A stretch of DNA of 64,000 bases from Bradyrhizobium sp. JYMT SZCCT0428 (GTDB lineage Bacteria; Pseudomonadota; Alphaproteobacteria; Rhizobiales; Xanthobacteraceae): contig NZ_JAFCLS010000005.1 of the NCBI RefSeq assembly GCF_018131075.1, positions 186,001 to 250,000 on the forward strand, given 5' to 3'. Positions within the stretch are counted from its first letter, which is position 1; the number at the start of each line of letters is the position of its first letter. The translations under genes and the position numbers were made by a program. Below are positions 35,749 through 44,411 of the stretch, piece by piece. The notes under the pieces were generated by a model, which searched no databases, was not told the DNA's origin, and saw only the letters and a list, made by a program, of their open reading frames with translations.

Positions 35749-37057
35749 ATGACCGACACTGATCTGATTGACCCTCGTTCGTCAATTCGCGGACATATCG
35801 CGGTGGGGCTGGCTGCCATCATGCTCGTCGCCGGCGGCATCGGCGGATGGGCTGCAACCACCGAAATTTCAGGCGCCCTGATCGCGCCGGGGAGTGTCGT
35901 GGTCGAATCCAACGCACGGAAGGTTCAGCATCCGACCGGCGGCGTCGTTGGGCAAATTGCGGTGACCAATGGCAAGGCCGTGACGGCCGGCGATCTCCTG
36001 GTCCGGCTCGACGAAACCATGACGCGGGCAAATCTGCAGATCGTGTCGAAGACGCTGGATGAAATGACGACGCGCCGCGCGCGGTTGCGGGCCGAACGCG
36101 ACGGCGCATCGGAAGTGTCATGGCCCTCGGCGTTCAAGGACCGGCGGCAGGAGGAAAGCGTTGTCGAGCTGATGACCGATGAGCAGCGTCTGTTCGAACT
36201 GCGCAACACCACGCGGCTCGGTCAAAAACGACAGCTGCGCGAGCGTATCGCGCAGCTCAACGAGGAAGCGGTCGGCATCAGTGCCCAGCAGGCGGCCAAA
36301 TCGCAGGAACTGGATCTGGTCAACCGTGAACTGGATGGGTGCGCCAACTCTGGAGCAAGCATCTGATCCAGATAAACCGCCTGACCGCGCTCGAGCGCGA
36401 AGCGGCGCGGCTCGATGGCGAACGGGCACAGCTGATCGCGGCGGCGGCGCAGGGACGCGGCAAGGTGTCCGAGATCGAACTTCAGATCACCCAGATCGAT
36501 CGCGAATTGGCCAGCGAGGTCGGCCGTGAAATGCGTGAGATCGACGGCAAGGCGGGTGAATACGCGGAGCGGAAAGTGGCGGCCGAAGACCAGTTGCGGC
36601 GGATTGACATCCGGGCTCCGATTTCAGGCACCGTCCACGAAATGAATGTCCATACGATCGGCGGCGTGGTCAGTGCCGGCGAGCAGTTGATGCTGATCGT
36701 CCGGACTCCGAGCGTTTGACAGTCGAGGCGAGGGTGGCGCCGCAAGACATCGATCAGGTGCGGATCGGGCAGGCCGCCGCGTTGCGGTTTTCTGCCTTCA
36801 GCCAGCGGACGACGCCGGAGATCACTGGGGTCGTCAGCCGGGTGTCGGCCGACGTGACCACGGAGCAGCGCACCGGCATCACCTACTATACCGTGCGCAT
36901 TGCCATCGCGCCTGATGAGCTGGCGCGTCTCGGCGAGGTCAAGCTTGTGCCCGGCATGCCGGTCGAAGCGTTTATCAAGACGGCAGACCGGACGGTTGGC
37001 TCCTACTTGACCAAGCCGATGTTCGACCAGGTTGTCCGGGCATTTCGCGAACGATAG
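35749..37057 (+). pseudogene. HlyD-type type I secretion adaptor with two frameshifts
   Basis: Inner-membrane adaptor of a type I secretion system (PrtE/HlyD family), about 437 codons in all. Segment 1 (35749 to about 36337): TM anchor (VGLAAIMLVAGGIGGWAATT), lipoyl half and coiled coil to RELDG. Segment 2 (about 36338-36705, another frame): VRQLWSKHLIQINRLTALE to GEQLMLIV. Segment 3 (about 36705-37057, third frame): LTVEARVAPQDIDQVRIGQ to VVRAFRER. Each break is explained by one missing base in a G or C run: GATGGG(G)TGCGCC near 36337 and GTC(C)CGGAC near 36703, which restores PDSERLTVEAR. It could be a real pseudogene or a homopolymer base-call error. No partner ABC ATPase is present. Confidence 0.8.
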
Positions 37058-37130
37058 TACCTTTGCCGGACTTTGATGGGCGGCACGAGTCTCATACGCA
37101 AATCACACGGTTGCCGCTTCGCTGTTCAAT

Positions 37131-37617
37131 TCAATGGGCGCCGCCAGCCACATCCTTGGCTTTGCGCGTCAGCACCACTGCAAGCGCAGCCAGCACCAGC
37201 ACGAGGCCGATCACCGCAAAAGTATCGCTGAAGCCCATCACCAGAGCGTGATGCTTCACGGCCTTGCCGAGGGCAACGATCGCCTGCTTGTGCGCGGTGG
37301 CGGGGTCGGAGACGCCGTGGGCCAGGAAATAGTCCGTGATCTGTGCGATTCGGCTCCGCACCTCCGCGCGGCCGAGTCACCGACTGGCCGATAATGTTGG
37401 AGTGAGATTGCTCGCGCTTGGTGATCACGGTGGCGAGCACAGCGGTGCCGATGGCGCCGCCGAGATTGCGTAGCATGTTGCTGATTCCCGACGCCGCGGC
37501 GGCATCCTGCGGCGCGAAATCGCCCGTGGTCACCGAGCTCAGCGGCGTCAGCACCATGGCCTGGCCGATCGCGCGCACGATGGTGGATTTAGCCACCAAA
37601 AGCCGTGCGTAGACCAA
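37131..37617 (-). pseudogene. C-terminal fragment of a DHA2-type MFS exporter, frameshifted
   Basis: Reads as the last ~160 residues of an EmrB/QacA-type 14-helix drug exporter: VLTPLSSVTTGDFAPQDAAA and GISNMLRNLGGAIGTAVLA in one frame, then after a frameshift near 37360-37375 VRSRIAQITDYFLAHGV, ALVMGFSDTFAVIGLVLVL and the stop at 37131 in another. The first ~350 residues are absent. Convergent with the HlyD pseudogene. Confidence 0.75.
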
Positions 37618-37993
37618 GGGTAATCATCCACGCCAATAAGCCGGAAATGGTCGCGATCATAATGTCGTTTTCCCGAAAGGGGCCTTCATGCACGATCATA
37701 CTCTTATGCGGCGCGAGGCAAGCTAAAGTTATTTGGCTTTGGCTTGGACTCCCACAAAATGACCTCTGCAGTTCCTTTGCCGGTGCTCTGGACGTCCATT
37801 CTGGCCTGAATCATTCAACGCAGTGCGGCCATCTCGGTTTCCGTCCAACGGCGGTTTTGATATGGCGTCACCTAAAATTGCTGTAATGCCGCGGTTTAAA
37901 ATGAGCCGTCACGACGCATCCCTGCGAGCATCGCGGGAGAAGCGGGGTTTTTGACGGTCACCCAATTGGGTGAGCGACAGGAGCTGTAAGGCG
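37618..37993. other. gap with possible small-gene debris
   Basis: No intact gene. A minus-strand trace near 37808-37870 (RRWTETEMAALR then stop) faintly resembles the small HTH proteins at 37994 and 47821 and may be a third, dead copy. Too short to assert. Confidence 0.35.
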
Positions 37994-38185
37994 CTACGCA
38001 TCGGTCTCCAGCGAGTTTGTAGTGGAACTCACCCGGGCTCGGACAATAGACAGGCGACCTCTAACTGCAGAGACCGAGCGTCTCATGGCCACCGCTATTG
38101 AAAGATAAGATCTGCCGCTGCTTCGTAATTCAAGCAGCCTGCGATCATCTTCCTCCGTCCAAGGCTTGTTCCTACTTCCAGCCAT
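37994..38185 (-). CDS. small SANT/Myb-like helix-turn-helix protein
   Basis: 63 aa from ATG 38185. Core pattern WTEEDDRRLLELRSSGRS, then SIAVAMRRSVSAVRGRL, has the tri-helical look of SANT/Myb or GcrA-like DNA-binding modules (Trp near the start, acidic helix, then a recognition helix with AVRGRL). Basic N-terminus (GSRNKP). A clear relative of the 54-aa protein at 47821-47985. No strong Shine-Dalgarno. Possibly a DNA-binding accessory protein of mobile-DNA origin. Confidence 0.6.
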   Translation of the reverse strand: MAGSRNKPWTEEDDRRLLELRSSGRSYLSIAVAMRRSVSAVRGRLSIVRARVSSTTNSLETDA

Positions 38186-38757
38186 CGCAAGTTTCACGGG
38201 CGTCAGGGGGCGCATACGACGCGGCGTTAATTCAGGACGCCGGGCGCCGTTCCAAACGGGCTAGGAATTTTCCACTTTTTCCCGCTTCCGTTGAAAACCA
38301 CCAATGCCCTCCGGAAGCGTTGCGTAAGGCGCTGGGGCCTTTGTTCGCTCGTCAGAGTGATGGAGCAGTCGGGACCTTACGCCAAGTACAGGTCTAGTGC
38401 CCGATAAAGTGGAGGGCTCTAGGTTTTTGAACGAGATGCGACAGTTGTTTGCAAGAAGGGGGCATGCGCTTGGGCGATCTCATTCGGTCGCCCTAAGCTT
38501 TCATTGTGTGTTCGCTGTGCATGCGACGGAAGATCGGGAGTAATAGTTGATACTTGTTCGCTTAGAAAAACCGTAGAACTACTGACTTTTCCCGGCGTAA
38601 GAAACCATTACTGCGGAATCGATTGCTATGCCAATTCGTTGAACCTACGATGCATCGTTTCCCCGAGCGCAGACATAACCAGGCGTGGATTTTACGTAGT
38701 CTGGGCTCAATTTTAAAACCAAAATTCTTTTTTTGCTTCTTCCTGGAGGATTTTCAG
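38186..38757. other. region upstream of the caspase-like gene
   Basis: No gene supported. The final ~100 bases are AT-rich with T and A runs (TTTTAAAACCAAAATTCTTTTTTTGC) just before the Shine-Dalgarno of the caspase-like gene, and are its likely promoter/leader. Confidence 0.45.
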
Positions 38758-40134
38758 ATGCGCTTCCCAGCCCTCCTGCTTTCCCTGACCTGCATGATCG
38801 TGACCGCTGGCGCCGCCAGCGCCGAGAAGCGTGTCGCCTTCGTGGTGGGGAACGGCACTTACAAGAACGTTGCCGCGTTGCCCAATCCGTCGATCGACGC
38901 GAAGGCGATGGCAGCCGCCTTGCGCAATGTCGGTTTTGAAGTGGTGGAAGGCTCCAACCTGACCCGCGACAAGATGACGGAAAAGCTGCTCGATTTCGGC
39001 AAGAAGGCGCAGGGCGCCGACGTGGCCGTGTTCTTCTATGCTGGCCACGGCATCGCCATTAGCGGCACCAATTATCTGCTGCCGATCGACGCCGACATCA
39101 AATCCGAGATGGACGTCAAGCTCGGCGCCGCCATCAACATCGACCTCACGCTCGACCAGACCATGGGCGATGCCAAGGTCAAGCTGGTGTTCCTCGATGC
39201 CTGCCGCGACAATCCGTTCGCCGCCAAGCTCAAGTCGAACGCTGCTACCCGCAGCGTGGCGGTACAGACCGGCCTTGCCGAAATGAAATCCGGCGAAGGC
39301 ACGCTGATCGCGTTTGCGACCGGCCCCGGGCAGACCGCACTTGACGGCAAGGAAGGCAGCAACAGCCCGTTTACGCGCGCGCTGCTCGCCAACCTCACCC
39401 AGCCCGGCATTGAGCTCCAGCAGGCGATGACCAAGGTCCGCGCGCAGATCCAGGAGGAAACCAGCAAGGGTCAATTGCCCTGGGGCAATACCAATTTGAC
39501 CGGCGCGGTTTACCTGAACGGTGCGCCCGCGCCTGCCGCGCCCGGAACCGCTCCCGCGGTGGTCGCCGCTGCACCGGGCAGCGACGTCGAGCTCGAGTTC
39601 TGGCGCTCGATCAAGGACTCCAACAAGCCGGAAGAGCTCAACGCCTACGTGTCGAGCTATCCCAACGGTCAGTTCAAATCGCTGGCGCTGGCACGGATCG
39701 CCTCCCTTGAGAGCAAACCAGACAATGCCACGCGCAACCTGACCACCGGCATCGATCCGGCGACGTTCAAGGACGAAGCCAACCAGACCACCGAGGACCA
39801 GATCGGCCTCGACAAGGGCCAGCGCCGCGACGTGCAGCGCCGGCTTAACGGACTGGGTTTCGACACCAAGGTTACTGGCACGTTCAACGAAAGCACTCGT
39901 TCGGTGATTAGCCGCTGGCAGGCCGCCCGCGGCTACCCCAAGAGCGGTTACCTCAACAGGCTGCAGCACAAGGCCCTGTTGACCGAGATCGTGGCGGCTG
40001 CGCCGACCGCCAGTTCGAGTTACGAAGACCGTCCGCGACGTAAACGAGGGGGCGGTGGCGGTGGCCGGCGTCATAATGGCGGTGGCGGCCCTGGTGGCTT
40101 CATCGGAGGAGTTATGGGAGGGATGCTCCGTTAG
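38758..40134 (+). CDS. secreted caspase-like (C14, metacaspase/paracaspase type) protein with peptidoglycan-binding domain
   Basis: 458 aa. ATG 38758 follows CTGGAGGA; the open frame extends upstream but lacks a signal there. Signal peptide MRFPALLLSLTCMIVTAGAA. The caspase p20-like domain (about 22-260) has VAFVVGNGTYKNVAALPNP, catalytic His97 in FYAGHG and catalytic Cys149 in LDACRDNP, so the dyad is intact. A low-complexity Ala/Pro linker follows, then a SEL1/TPR-like stretch, a peptidoglycan-binding-1 domain (RRDVQRRLNGLGFDTKVTG) and a Gly-rich tail (GGGGGGRRHNGGGG). Likely a periplasmic or envelope peptidase; target unknown. A terminator-like hairpin follows, then OmpA. Confidence 0.85.
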   Translation: MRFPALLLSLTCMIVTAGAASAEKRVAFVVGNGTYKNVAALPNPSIDAKAMAAALRNVGFEVVEGSNLTRDKMTEKLLDFGKKAQGADVAVFFYAGHGIAISGTNYLLPIDADIKSEMDVKLGAAINIDLTLDQTMGDAKVKLVFLDACRDNPFAAKLKSNAATRSVAVQTGLAEMKSGEGTLIAFATGPGQTALDGKEGSNSPFTRALLANLTQPGIELQQAMTKVRAQIQEETSKGQLPWGNTNLTGAVYLNGAPAPAAPGTAPAVVAAAPGSDVELEFWRSIKDSNKPEELNAYVSSYPNGQFKSLALARIASLESKPDNATRNLTTGIDPATFKDEANQTTEDQIGLDKGQRRDVQRRLNGLGFDTKVTGTFNESTRSVISRWQAARGYPKSGYLNRLQHKALLTEIVAAAPTASSSYEDRPRRKRGGGGGGRRHNGGGGPGGFIGGVMGGMLR

Positions 40135-40145
40135 CTTACTCGAAG

Positions 40146-40180
40146 CAGGCGCCGTCGCGACTCACGGCGCCTGGGAAGTC
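40146..40180 (+). terminator. terminator-like hairpin between caspase-like and OmpA genes
   Basis: Perfect 10-bp inverted repeat CAGGCGCCGT / ACGGCGCCTG with an 8-base loop, starting 12 bases after the stop and followed by GGAAGTCTTTTG. The short T run makes it a plausible rho-independent or attenuating terminator, so OmpA may be transcribed less, or separately. Confidence 0.6.
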
Positions 40181-40230
40181 TTTTGCTTTGTGTATTTAAC
40201 CGCGCAGGAAGTGCGCATGAGGAACTAGCG

Positions 40231-40911
40231 ATGATAAAGCACCCTGGCAGAACCAAGACCCTTACCTCGATCCTTTCGATCGCGACGATCGGCGCCGCAC
40301 TTTCCTTGAGCATGGGAACGGCCTTCGCTGAGGAAAAGGCAAATGACAAGAACGTCACCGAAGATCAGATCCTGCGCGCGTTGGCGCCGGAAAAGAAGCC
40401 ACTGACCCGCGGCCTGTCGGTCGGTCAGCCACAAGTTGATCCGGCCGCGGCGGCGGCCGAAGGGCAGATCGTCCAGAAGGTCCGTGGCCGCCTCACCCGT
40501 TCGCTATCCGTCAGCGAGCGCGAAGAGATTGCGGACTTGGTCAAGAATAAGCCCAAAATTGATTTGGAAATCACGTTCGATTACAACTCCGCCGAGATCA
40601 GCTCCAAGTCATTGCCGTCGGTTCAGGCGCTCGGTCGTGCATTGTCCAATTCTGACTTGAAGGGCTCGACCTTCGTGGTCGCCGGTCACACCGACGCCAC
40701 GGGCGGCGAAGCTTACAATCAAGACCTTTCCGAACGGCGCGCCGACTCGATCAAACGCTATCTCGTCCTCAGATACGGCATTAATGGTGCGGATCTGGTG
40801 GCTGTTGGATACGGCCGGAGCAAGCTCAAGGACCCGAACCAGCCGATGGCAGAAGCCAACCGCCGCGTCCAGGTCGTGAACATGGAAAATAAGGCCACAG
40901 CGTCGAAATAG
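40231..40911 (+). CDS. OmpA-family peptidoglycan-associated outer-membrane/periplasmic protein
   Basis: 226 aa. ATG 40231 (upstream in-frame starts lack a signal). Signal peptide ILSIATIGAALSLSMGTAFA, then a charged linker. The C-terminal OmpA domain (about 110-225) carries the diaminopimelate-binding pattern: ITFDYNSAEISSKS, VAGHTDATGGEAYN, LSERRADSIKRYLV and GRSKLKDPNQPMAEANRRVQV. There is no N-terminal beta barrel, so it is a Pal-like or soluble anchor form. It follows the caspase-like gene, which has its own peptidoglycan-binding domain; both probably act at the cell wall. Confidence 0.82.
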   Translation: MIKHPGRTKTLTSILSIATIGAALSLSMGTAFAEEKANDKNVTEDQILRALAPEKKPLTRGLSVGQPQVDPAAAAAEGQIVQKVRGRLTRSLSVSEREEIADLVKNKPKIDLEITFDYNSAEISSKSLPSVQALGRALSNSDLKGSTFVVAGHTDATGGEAYNQDLSERRADSIKRYLVLRYGINGADLVAVGYGRSKLKDPNQPMAEANRRVQVVNMENKATASK

Positions 40912-41133
40912 GATTTCCAAGCCGGCCAGTTGAGGCTGCTGCAGGCGACCTCCGGCTAAAAATTGGTTCCGAAAACTGCCAAAATCTCCGGTATCTTCTT
41001 ACCTACTCAAGGCACATGGAGAAGGTTCGATCCCTGTTCCTCCCCCTCCAGCGAGGGGAATGGGGCGAACACTTGATTGTCACTATGACCAAGTTGGGCG
41101 TTATTTGCTGGACCTAGCTCGAACTTGCTTATG

Positions 41134-41355
41134 ACGATTGGAGCGAGATCATGTTTTTCAAACAGTTAGAGGCTGGCGTGTGCACGATGTGTGCACCAAG
41201 AGATCAAAGAAAATCTAAGACCCAACCATTGTGAGCACATCGAGCTAAGCGCTCAAACGTCAGCAGAAGACATCAGCAGAAGACAAGTGTGTTGAGAGGG
41301 TACGATCTGCTTGGCTCATCAATTCGCGTAATGAGCCGAAATGAGAGGGGTCTTC
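41134..41355 (+). repeat. diverged direct repeat, right copy
   Basis: Matches 32705-32930 as described there: ATTGGAGCGAGA, GTGTGCACGATGTGTGCACC, then AGAGATCAAAGAAAATCTA. A second short match (TCAATTCGCG-AATGA) follows near 41319. It lies in the 623-base gene-free stretch 40912-41534, directly before a tRNA-like fragment, and could mark one end of a 9-kb island. No other feature in this gap. Confidence 0.55.
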
Positions 41356-41360
41356 CTATG

Positions 41361-41403
41361 ACAGCTGACTCTTAATCATCGGGTCCAAGTTCGAGCCCTG
41401 GGG
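41361..41403 (+). other. tRNA-Lys(CTT)-like 3' half, possible att remnant
   Basis: GCTGACTCTTAATCATCGGG resembles the anticodon arm of tRNA-Lys with anticodon CTT, and the next bases GTCCAAGTTCGAGCCCTGG resemble a T arm. Stems are imperfect (one mismatch in each), the D arm and acceptor partner are missing, and no CCA follows. So it is not a functional tRNA, but tRNA 3' fragments are the usual footprint of integrated elements. Confidence 0.45.
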
Positions 41404-41534
41404 CAAGTGGGCGGGACAATATCGGCGGCAAACAAAACCACAAATGGCTCCATCCCATAATACTCTTAACTGATCGCGAGCAATTGGCGTCGGACCAGTT
41501 CCAGCTGTCATCGGTTGTCCTATTTGAGTGAACC

Positions 41535-42026
41535 CTACGACGCGCATGCGGGCGACAGATTCACAGCTCTTAACAGATCGCCAAAAGGACCAAGCCGGCT
41601 GCACGTCTTCAATGGTTCAAGTCTGGATTGGTCCATAGCTTGATTTCGTTTGCGGTCGACATTCTTTCTTGTCTTCCTGACTTCGCTTCGTCGCGAATCT
41701 CTGAGCGCAGGTGAAAAGGCATGAGGATCGCGCCAGTGTCGGCTTATAATCTTGGTTTCCACCGGCGGGCTGGGCGGAATTACGACAGGTACGGTTGGCT
41801 CGATTGGCTGCAAGACAACTTGGGGCGGGGTTTCCTGACGCACGTAGTTAATCTCAAGTCGATCGGCCTTGCTGAGTGCGTGTTCAGCGTCAGCAATGCC
41901 GACCGTCGACCCGTCTGGTGATATCTCTGCGGCTGCGAGCTCGGCAGGCGTCCTAACCGCCTTGCCGACAGTCAAGGCGCTGAGCAGCGCTAGACATACA
42001 ATCGCAAGCCAGACCGTCCTGATCAT
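41535..42026 (-). CDS. hypothetical membrane-anchored protein
   Basis: 163 aa from ATG 42026 (an upstream start at 42098 adds a 24-aa non-hydrophobic extension and is less likely). N-terminal signal anchor (TVWLAIVCLALLSALTVGKA). Then a Pro-rich stretch (IEPTVPVVIPPSPPVETK) and a basic tail (RSEVRKTRKNVDRKRN) before a C-terminus with two Cys. No family recognised. The composition suggests a periplasmic linker protein. Confidence 0.5.
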   Translation of the reverse strand: MIRTVWLAIVCLALLSALTVGKAVRTPAELAAAEISPDGSTVGIADAEHALSKADRLEINYVRQETPPQVVLQPIEPTVPVVIPPSPPVETKIISRHWRDPHAFSPALRDSRRSEVRKTRKNVDRKRNQAMDQSRLEPLKTCSRLGPFGDLLRAVNLSPACAS

Positions 42027-42391
42027 CTGCTGCCCTAGATCGGTATCAGCGGTAGCCTCAGTATGGATTTGGGCGGTTAAAGGGCGGCAGACACCCAATT
42101 GTGAGGATTGTATGGAAATCGCCAGCTAGCGCGCTACGCAGGGCCGTTTGCGGCACGAGCTTTGGTTGGCATGCTCAAGTCTTACACGTCAAGCACCGAG
42201 CCTGCAAAGTTGAGGAACACTTCGTTTAGATAGGCTGGGACCGTTTTGGATTTCCCTCCGCTATATTTCGGTTTAGATGTTTCGCTTGCTTGCTTCAAAG
42301 CAGGGTAGGCGCAATTTGCGTAATGGTTTTTGTCTTCTGCGCCTCACTTCGATAAACCTGCGCAGCAAGTTTCTTTCGCATTAGACTACGA
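42027..42391. other. intergenic, divergent promoters
   Basis: 365 bases without a supported gene, between the minus-strand membrane protein and the plus-strand Nudix gene. Presumably both promoters; no motif recognised. Confidence 0.4.
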
Positions 42392-42916
42392 GTGACGGTT
42401 GTGGGGGAGGTGTCGTTGCCGGAAAAAGCTTCATCTCCTAAGGCTGAGAGTGCGGGTCTTCTCCTGTTCAAAAACCGTGATGGTGACATCCAGTTCCTGC
42501 TCGGCCAAGCGGGGGGCCCGTTCTGGAGCCGTAAGGATGCTGGTGCGTGGAGCATACCGAAAGGGCTGATCTCTCCCGGCGAGGAGCCACTTGCGGCCGC
42601 GCGGCGTGAGTTTGCCGAGGAGACCGGGCACCATCCGACGGGAGATTTCATCCCGCTCGGCGCGGTGAAGCAAGCGGGCGGGAAGGTGGTTCACGCTTGG
42701 GCTATTCAAGGTGACTGGGATCCTGCGGATATGCGAAGCAATACGTTCGACATGGAATGGCCACCGCGATCCGGGCGGCGCCAGCCATTTCCCGAGCTCG
42801 ATCGGGCAGCTTGGTTCAACGAGTACGAGGCGCGCCTAAAGATTCTGAAGGGTCAGGTCCTCTTTATCGCTCGTCTGTTAGAGGGATTGGTCAGATTGAC
42901 GAAAGCTGATCACTAG
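42392..42916 (+). CDS. Nudix hydrolase
   Basis: 174 aa hydrolase of nucleoside-diphosphate-X compounds. Start at GTG 42392, with another GTG at 42401; no clear Shine-Dalgarno. The Nudix box is complete: GLISPGEEPLAAARREFAEE then TGH, matching GX5EX7REUXEEXG. The N-terminal AGLLLFKNRDGDIQFLLG and AWSIPKG are the family frame. The central GDWDPADMRSNTFDMEWPPR insert is characteristic of a clade close to diadenosine tetraphosphate/MutT-like phosphohydrolases of unknown substrate. Confidence 0.85.
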   Translation: MTVVGEVSLPEKASSPKAESAGLLLFKNRDGDIQFLLGQAGGPFWSRKDAGAWSIPKGLISPGEEPLAAARREFAEETGHHPTGDFIPLGAVKQAGGKVVHAWAIQGDWDPADMRSNTFDMEWPPRSGRRQPFPELDRAAWFNEYEARLKILKGQVLFIARLLEGLVRLTKADH

Positions 42917-43079
42917 CGAGAGAGCGTGTTTTCCATCGCCGCGCCCAGCGCCGTATCGTCAAAAATTCACCATGTCCTGCCGCGTCGGCCGACTACTGCG
43001 CTCGACTTCATTGGGCGTGATACCCGGCAGACGGTCCTACTCTTTAGGAACCATCGTATGATCGTTGCACTTGATGGCC

Positions 43080-43271
43080 ATGGCGAAAACTCCCCTCAGT
43101 ATCGAGATCGTCCAAGAGGGTGAGGAGCGCTTCATCGTCAAGACTTTTGCCGACGGTAGCGAGCAGCGCCTACCGATCGTAAAGCTGCCCAGGAAGAAGC
43201 GTTATCCCGACCGCCCGTACTGGACTTGGAAATTCGACAAATTCGACAAGAGTAAGAAGAAGGGGTTTTGA
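43080..43271 (+). CDS. 63-aa basic hypothetical protein
   Basis: From ATG 43080. Beta-like start (SIEIVQEGEERFIVKTFADG), then RLPIVKLPRKKRYPDRPYW and an aromatic, Lys-rich end (WKFDKFDKSKKKGF). A hairpin with a T run follows 28 bases downstream, supporting a transcribed gene. Family unknown; small cytoplasmic, possibly nucleic-acid binding from its charge. Confidence 0.55.
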   Translation: MAKTPLSIEIVQEGEERFIVKTFADGSEQRLPIVKLPRKKRYPDRPYWTWKFDKFDKSKKKGF

Positions 43272-43298
43272 AAGTGGCAGGGGTGATTAACGTTGCAA

Positions 43299-43338
43299 AA
43301 AAGCCGGCGTACGGGATTAACCCATACGTCCGGCTTTT
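43299..43338. terminator. bidirectional terminator between the 63-aa gene and CsbD
   Basis: AAAAGCCGGCGTA pairs with TACGTCCGGCTTTT (one bulge) around a loop of about 14 bases, with A run on the left and T run on the right, so it can stop transcription from both convergent genes. Confidence 0.7.
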
Positions 43339-43358
43339 AACGACCCAAGGTCGATACT

Positions 43359-43541
43359 TTACTTGTTGAGCACTTCGCGAGCCTTATCTTTGATGCCGCC
43401 GACGGTATTCTGCACCTTGCCCTCAGCCTTATCTGCAGTTCCTTCGGCTTCGGTCTTACTATCGCCCGTCAGCTTACCGATGGTTTCCTTGATCGTGCCT
43501 TTTGCCTGCTTTGCGGCACCTTCAATGCGGTCCTTATCCAG
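43359..43541 (-). CDS. CsbD-family stress protein, apparent CTG start
   Basis: 60 aa. Core sequence DKDRIEGAAKQAKGTIKETI, then GKLTGDSKTEAEGTADKAEG and VQNTVGGIKDKAREVLNK is classic CsbD (general stress, hydrophilic). Where homologues have ATG before Asp-Lys-Asp, this sequence has CTG (43541-43539), preceded by AAAGGAG at 8-base spacing. No ATG, GTG or TTG lies near this position in frame; the open frame extends upstream without a plausible start. So the gene uses a rare CTG start or carries an ATG-to-CTG mutation. Shares a convergent terminator with the preceding gene. Confidence 0.75.
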   Translation of the reverse strand: MDKDRIEGAAKQAKGTIKETIGKLTGDSKTEAEGTADKAEGKVQNTVGGIKDKAREVLNK

Positions 43542-43828
43542 GACAAACTCTCCTTTGTGTGCGGTTGTAACGAAGGGCGAGCGCCCGAGTTGCCTAACGA
43601 TTTGGTGACTCAGTCCTCGGTCTTGGAACCGGCAGTGGCGTACCTGCTGATTGTCGATCAATCGTAAACGGAGTCTTCGCCCGGTATGTCGGCTCTCGAA
43701 CACCAGTGCCGATAATGGATGGTAGATAAAATGTCTGGTGAACCTCAGCTAAATCACATCCCGGGTCGCAGCGAGGGGTAATCGCAAACGGCAAGATCTT
43801 TCTGAGGCGAATGAAACAGAATTGGCAG

Positions 43829-44029
43829 TCATCTATGAGGCGACGCTACAGGAGGAGTGGGACGCATCGAGTAGCTCACTATCTTCCTCGCATCGGATTT
43901 GTCGGCGATGTGGGACCCGCTCAAAGAAAACACTAGAAAAAGCACCGCTAGTAAAACGGTTCCACCCATTCCCGCCAGCACTGTCGTACCTAGCCCGAGA
44001 TCTGGACTTGGATTACGCTCTTTTTGCAT
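43829..44029 (-). CDS. 66-aa single-TM hypothetical protein
   Basis: ATG 44029 with GGAGAAGAA directly upstream; an upstream in-frame start lacks this. N-terminus MQKERNPSPDLGLGTTVLAG, then a hydrophobic helix (GTVLLAVLFLVFSLSG) and a polar tail. Looks like a small membrane protein found in rhizobia. Function unknown. Gap 43542-43828 carries nothing clear. Confidence 0.6.
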   Translation of the reverse strand: MQKERNPSPDLGLGTTVLAGMGGTVLLAVLFLVFSLSGSHIADKSDARKIVSYSMRPTPPVASPHR

Positions 44030-44381
44030 TTCTTCTCCAAAAGCCCTGTCATCCAGCATTCCGACTAGGGAAAACGTTCCTGGGGCACGGAGCGTATGCT
44101 GCGAGCGGGACGGGGCTGATCCGTCCACCCCGCGGGAGTTCGTGGTCACCTGTCCCGTGCGTGTGCCTTGTTACGATATGAGTGCGCGGACGGCGTGAAT
44201 GCATGCAGGATGAACGAAAGTCCAATGCGTCCCCTCCAGCTGGTCACAAGCCGGATCTCAAAAACGAGACTTCCGCGTTGAGATCTGCCGGTCGAACGTT
44301 CACGCCTATAACTCTGCCAAGGCCGTTGATTTTTTCGGCCCGAGGCTGCGCCCGCGGCGTTCTTCTTTCGCAGCAAAGAAA

Positions 44382-44408
44382 AAGCCCGCATCACTGCGGG
44401 CTTTCTTG
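44382..44408 (-). terminator. rho-independent terminator of the Gly/Tyr-rich gene
   Basis: AAGCCCGCA / TGCGGGCTT, 9-bp stem with a 4-base loop, just 3' of the stop at 44412 on the minus strand. On that strand it is followed by TTTTCTTTG. The A run on the other side makes it usable in both directions. Confidence 0.75.
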
Positions 44409-44411
44409 TTG

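Noticed and set aside
35749..37057. Three separate HlyD-like genes
   Set aside because: The three frames join into one protein when one G and one C are restored, so they are a single broken gene.
37808..37870. Minus-strand RRWTETEMAALR before a stop
   Set aside because: Could be a third copy of the small HTH family, but too short and lacking the second helix; kept only as a note.
38713..40074. 453-codon open frame antisense to the caspase-like gene
   Set aside because: Shadow. The plus strand has a signal peptide, intact catalytic residues and a domain at the C-terminus.
41361..41403. Complete tRNA-Lys gene
   Set aside because: Only the 3' half is tRNA-like; no D arm, no acceptor pairing, stem mismatches. 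Listed instead as a fragment.
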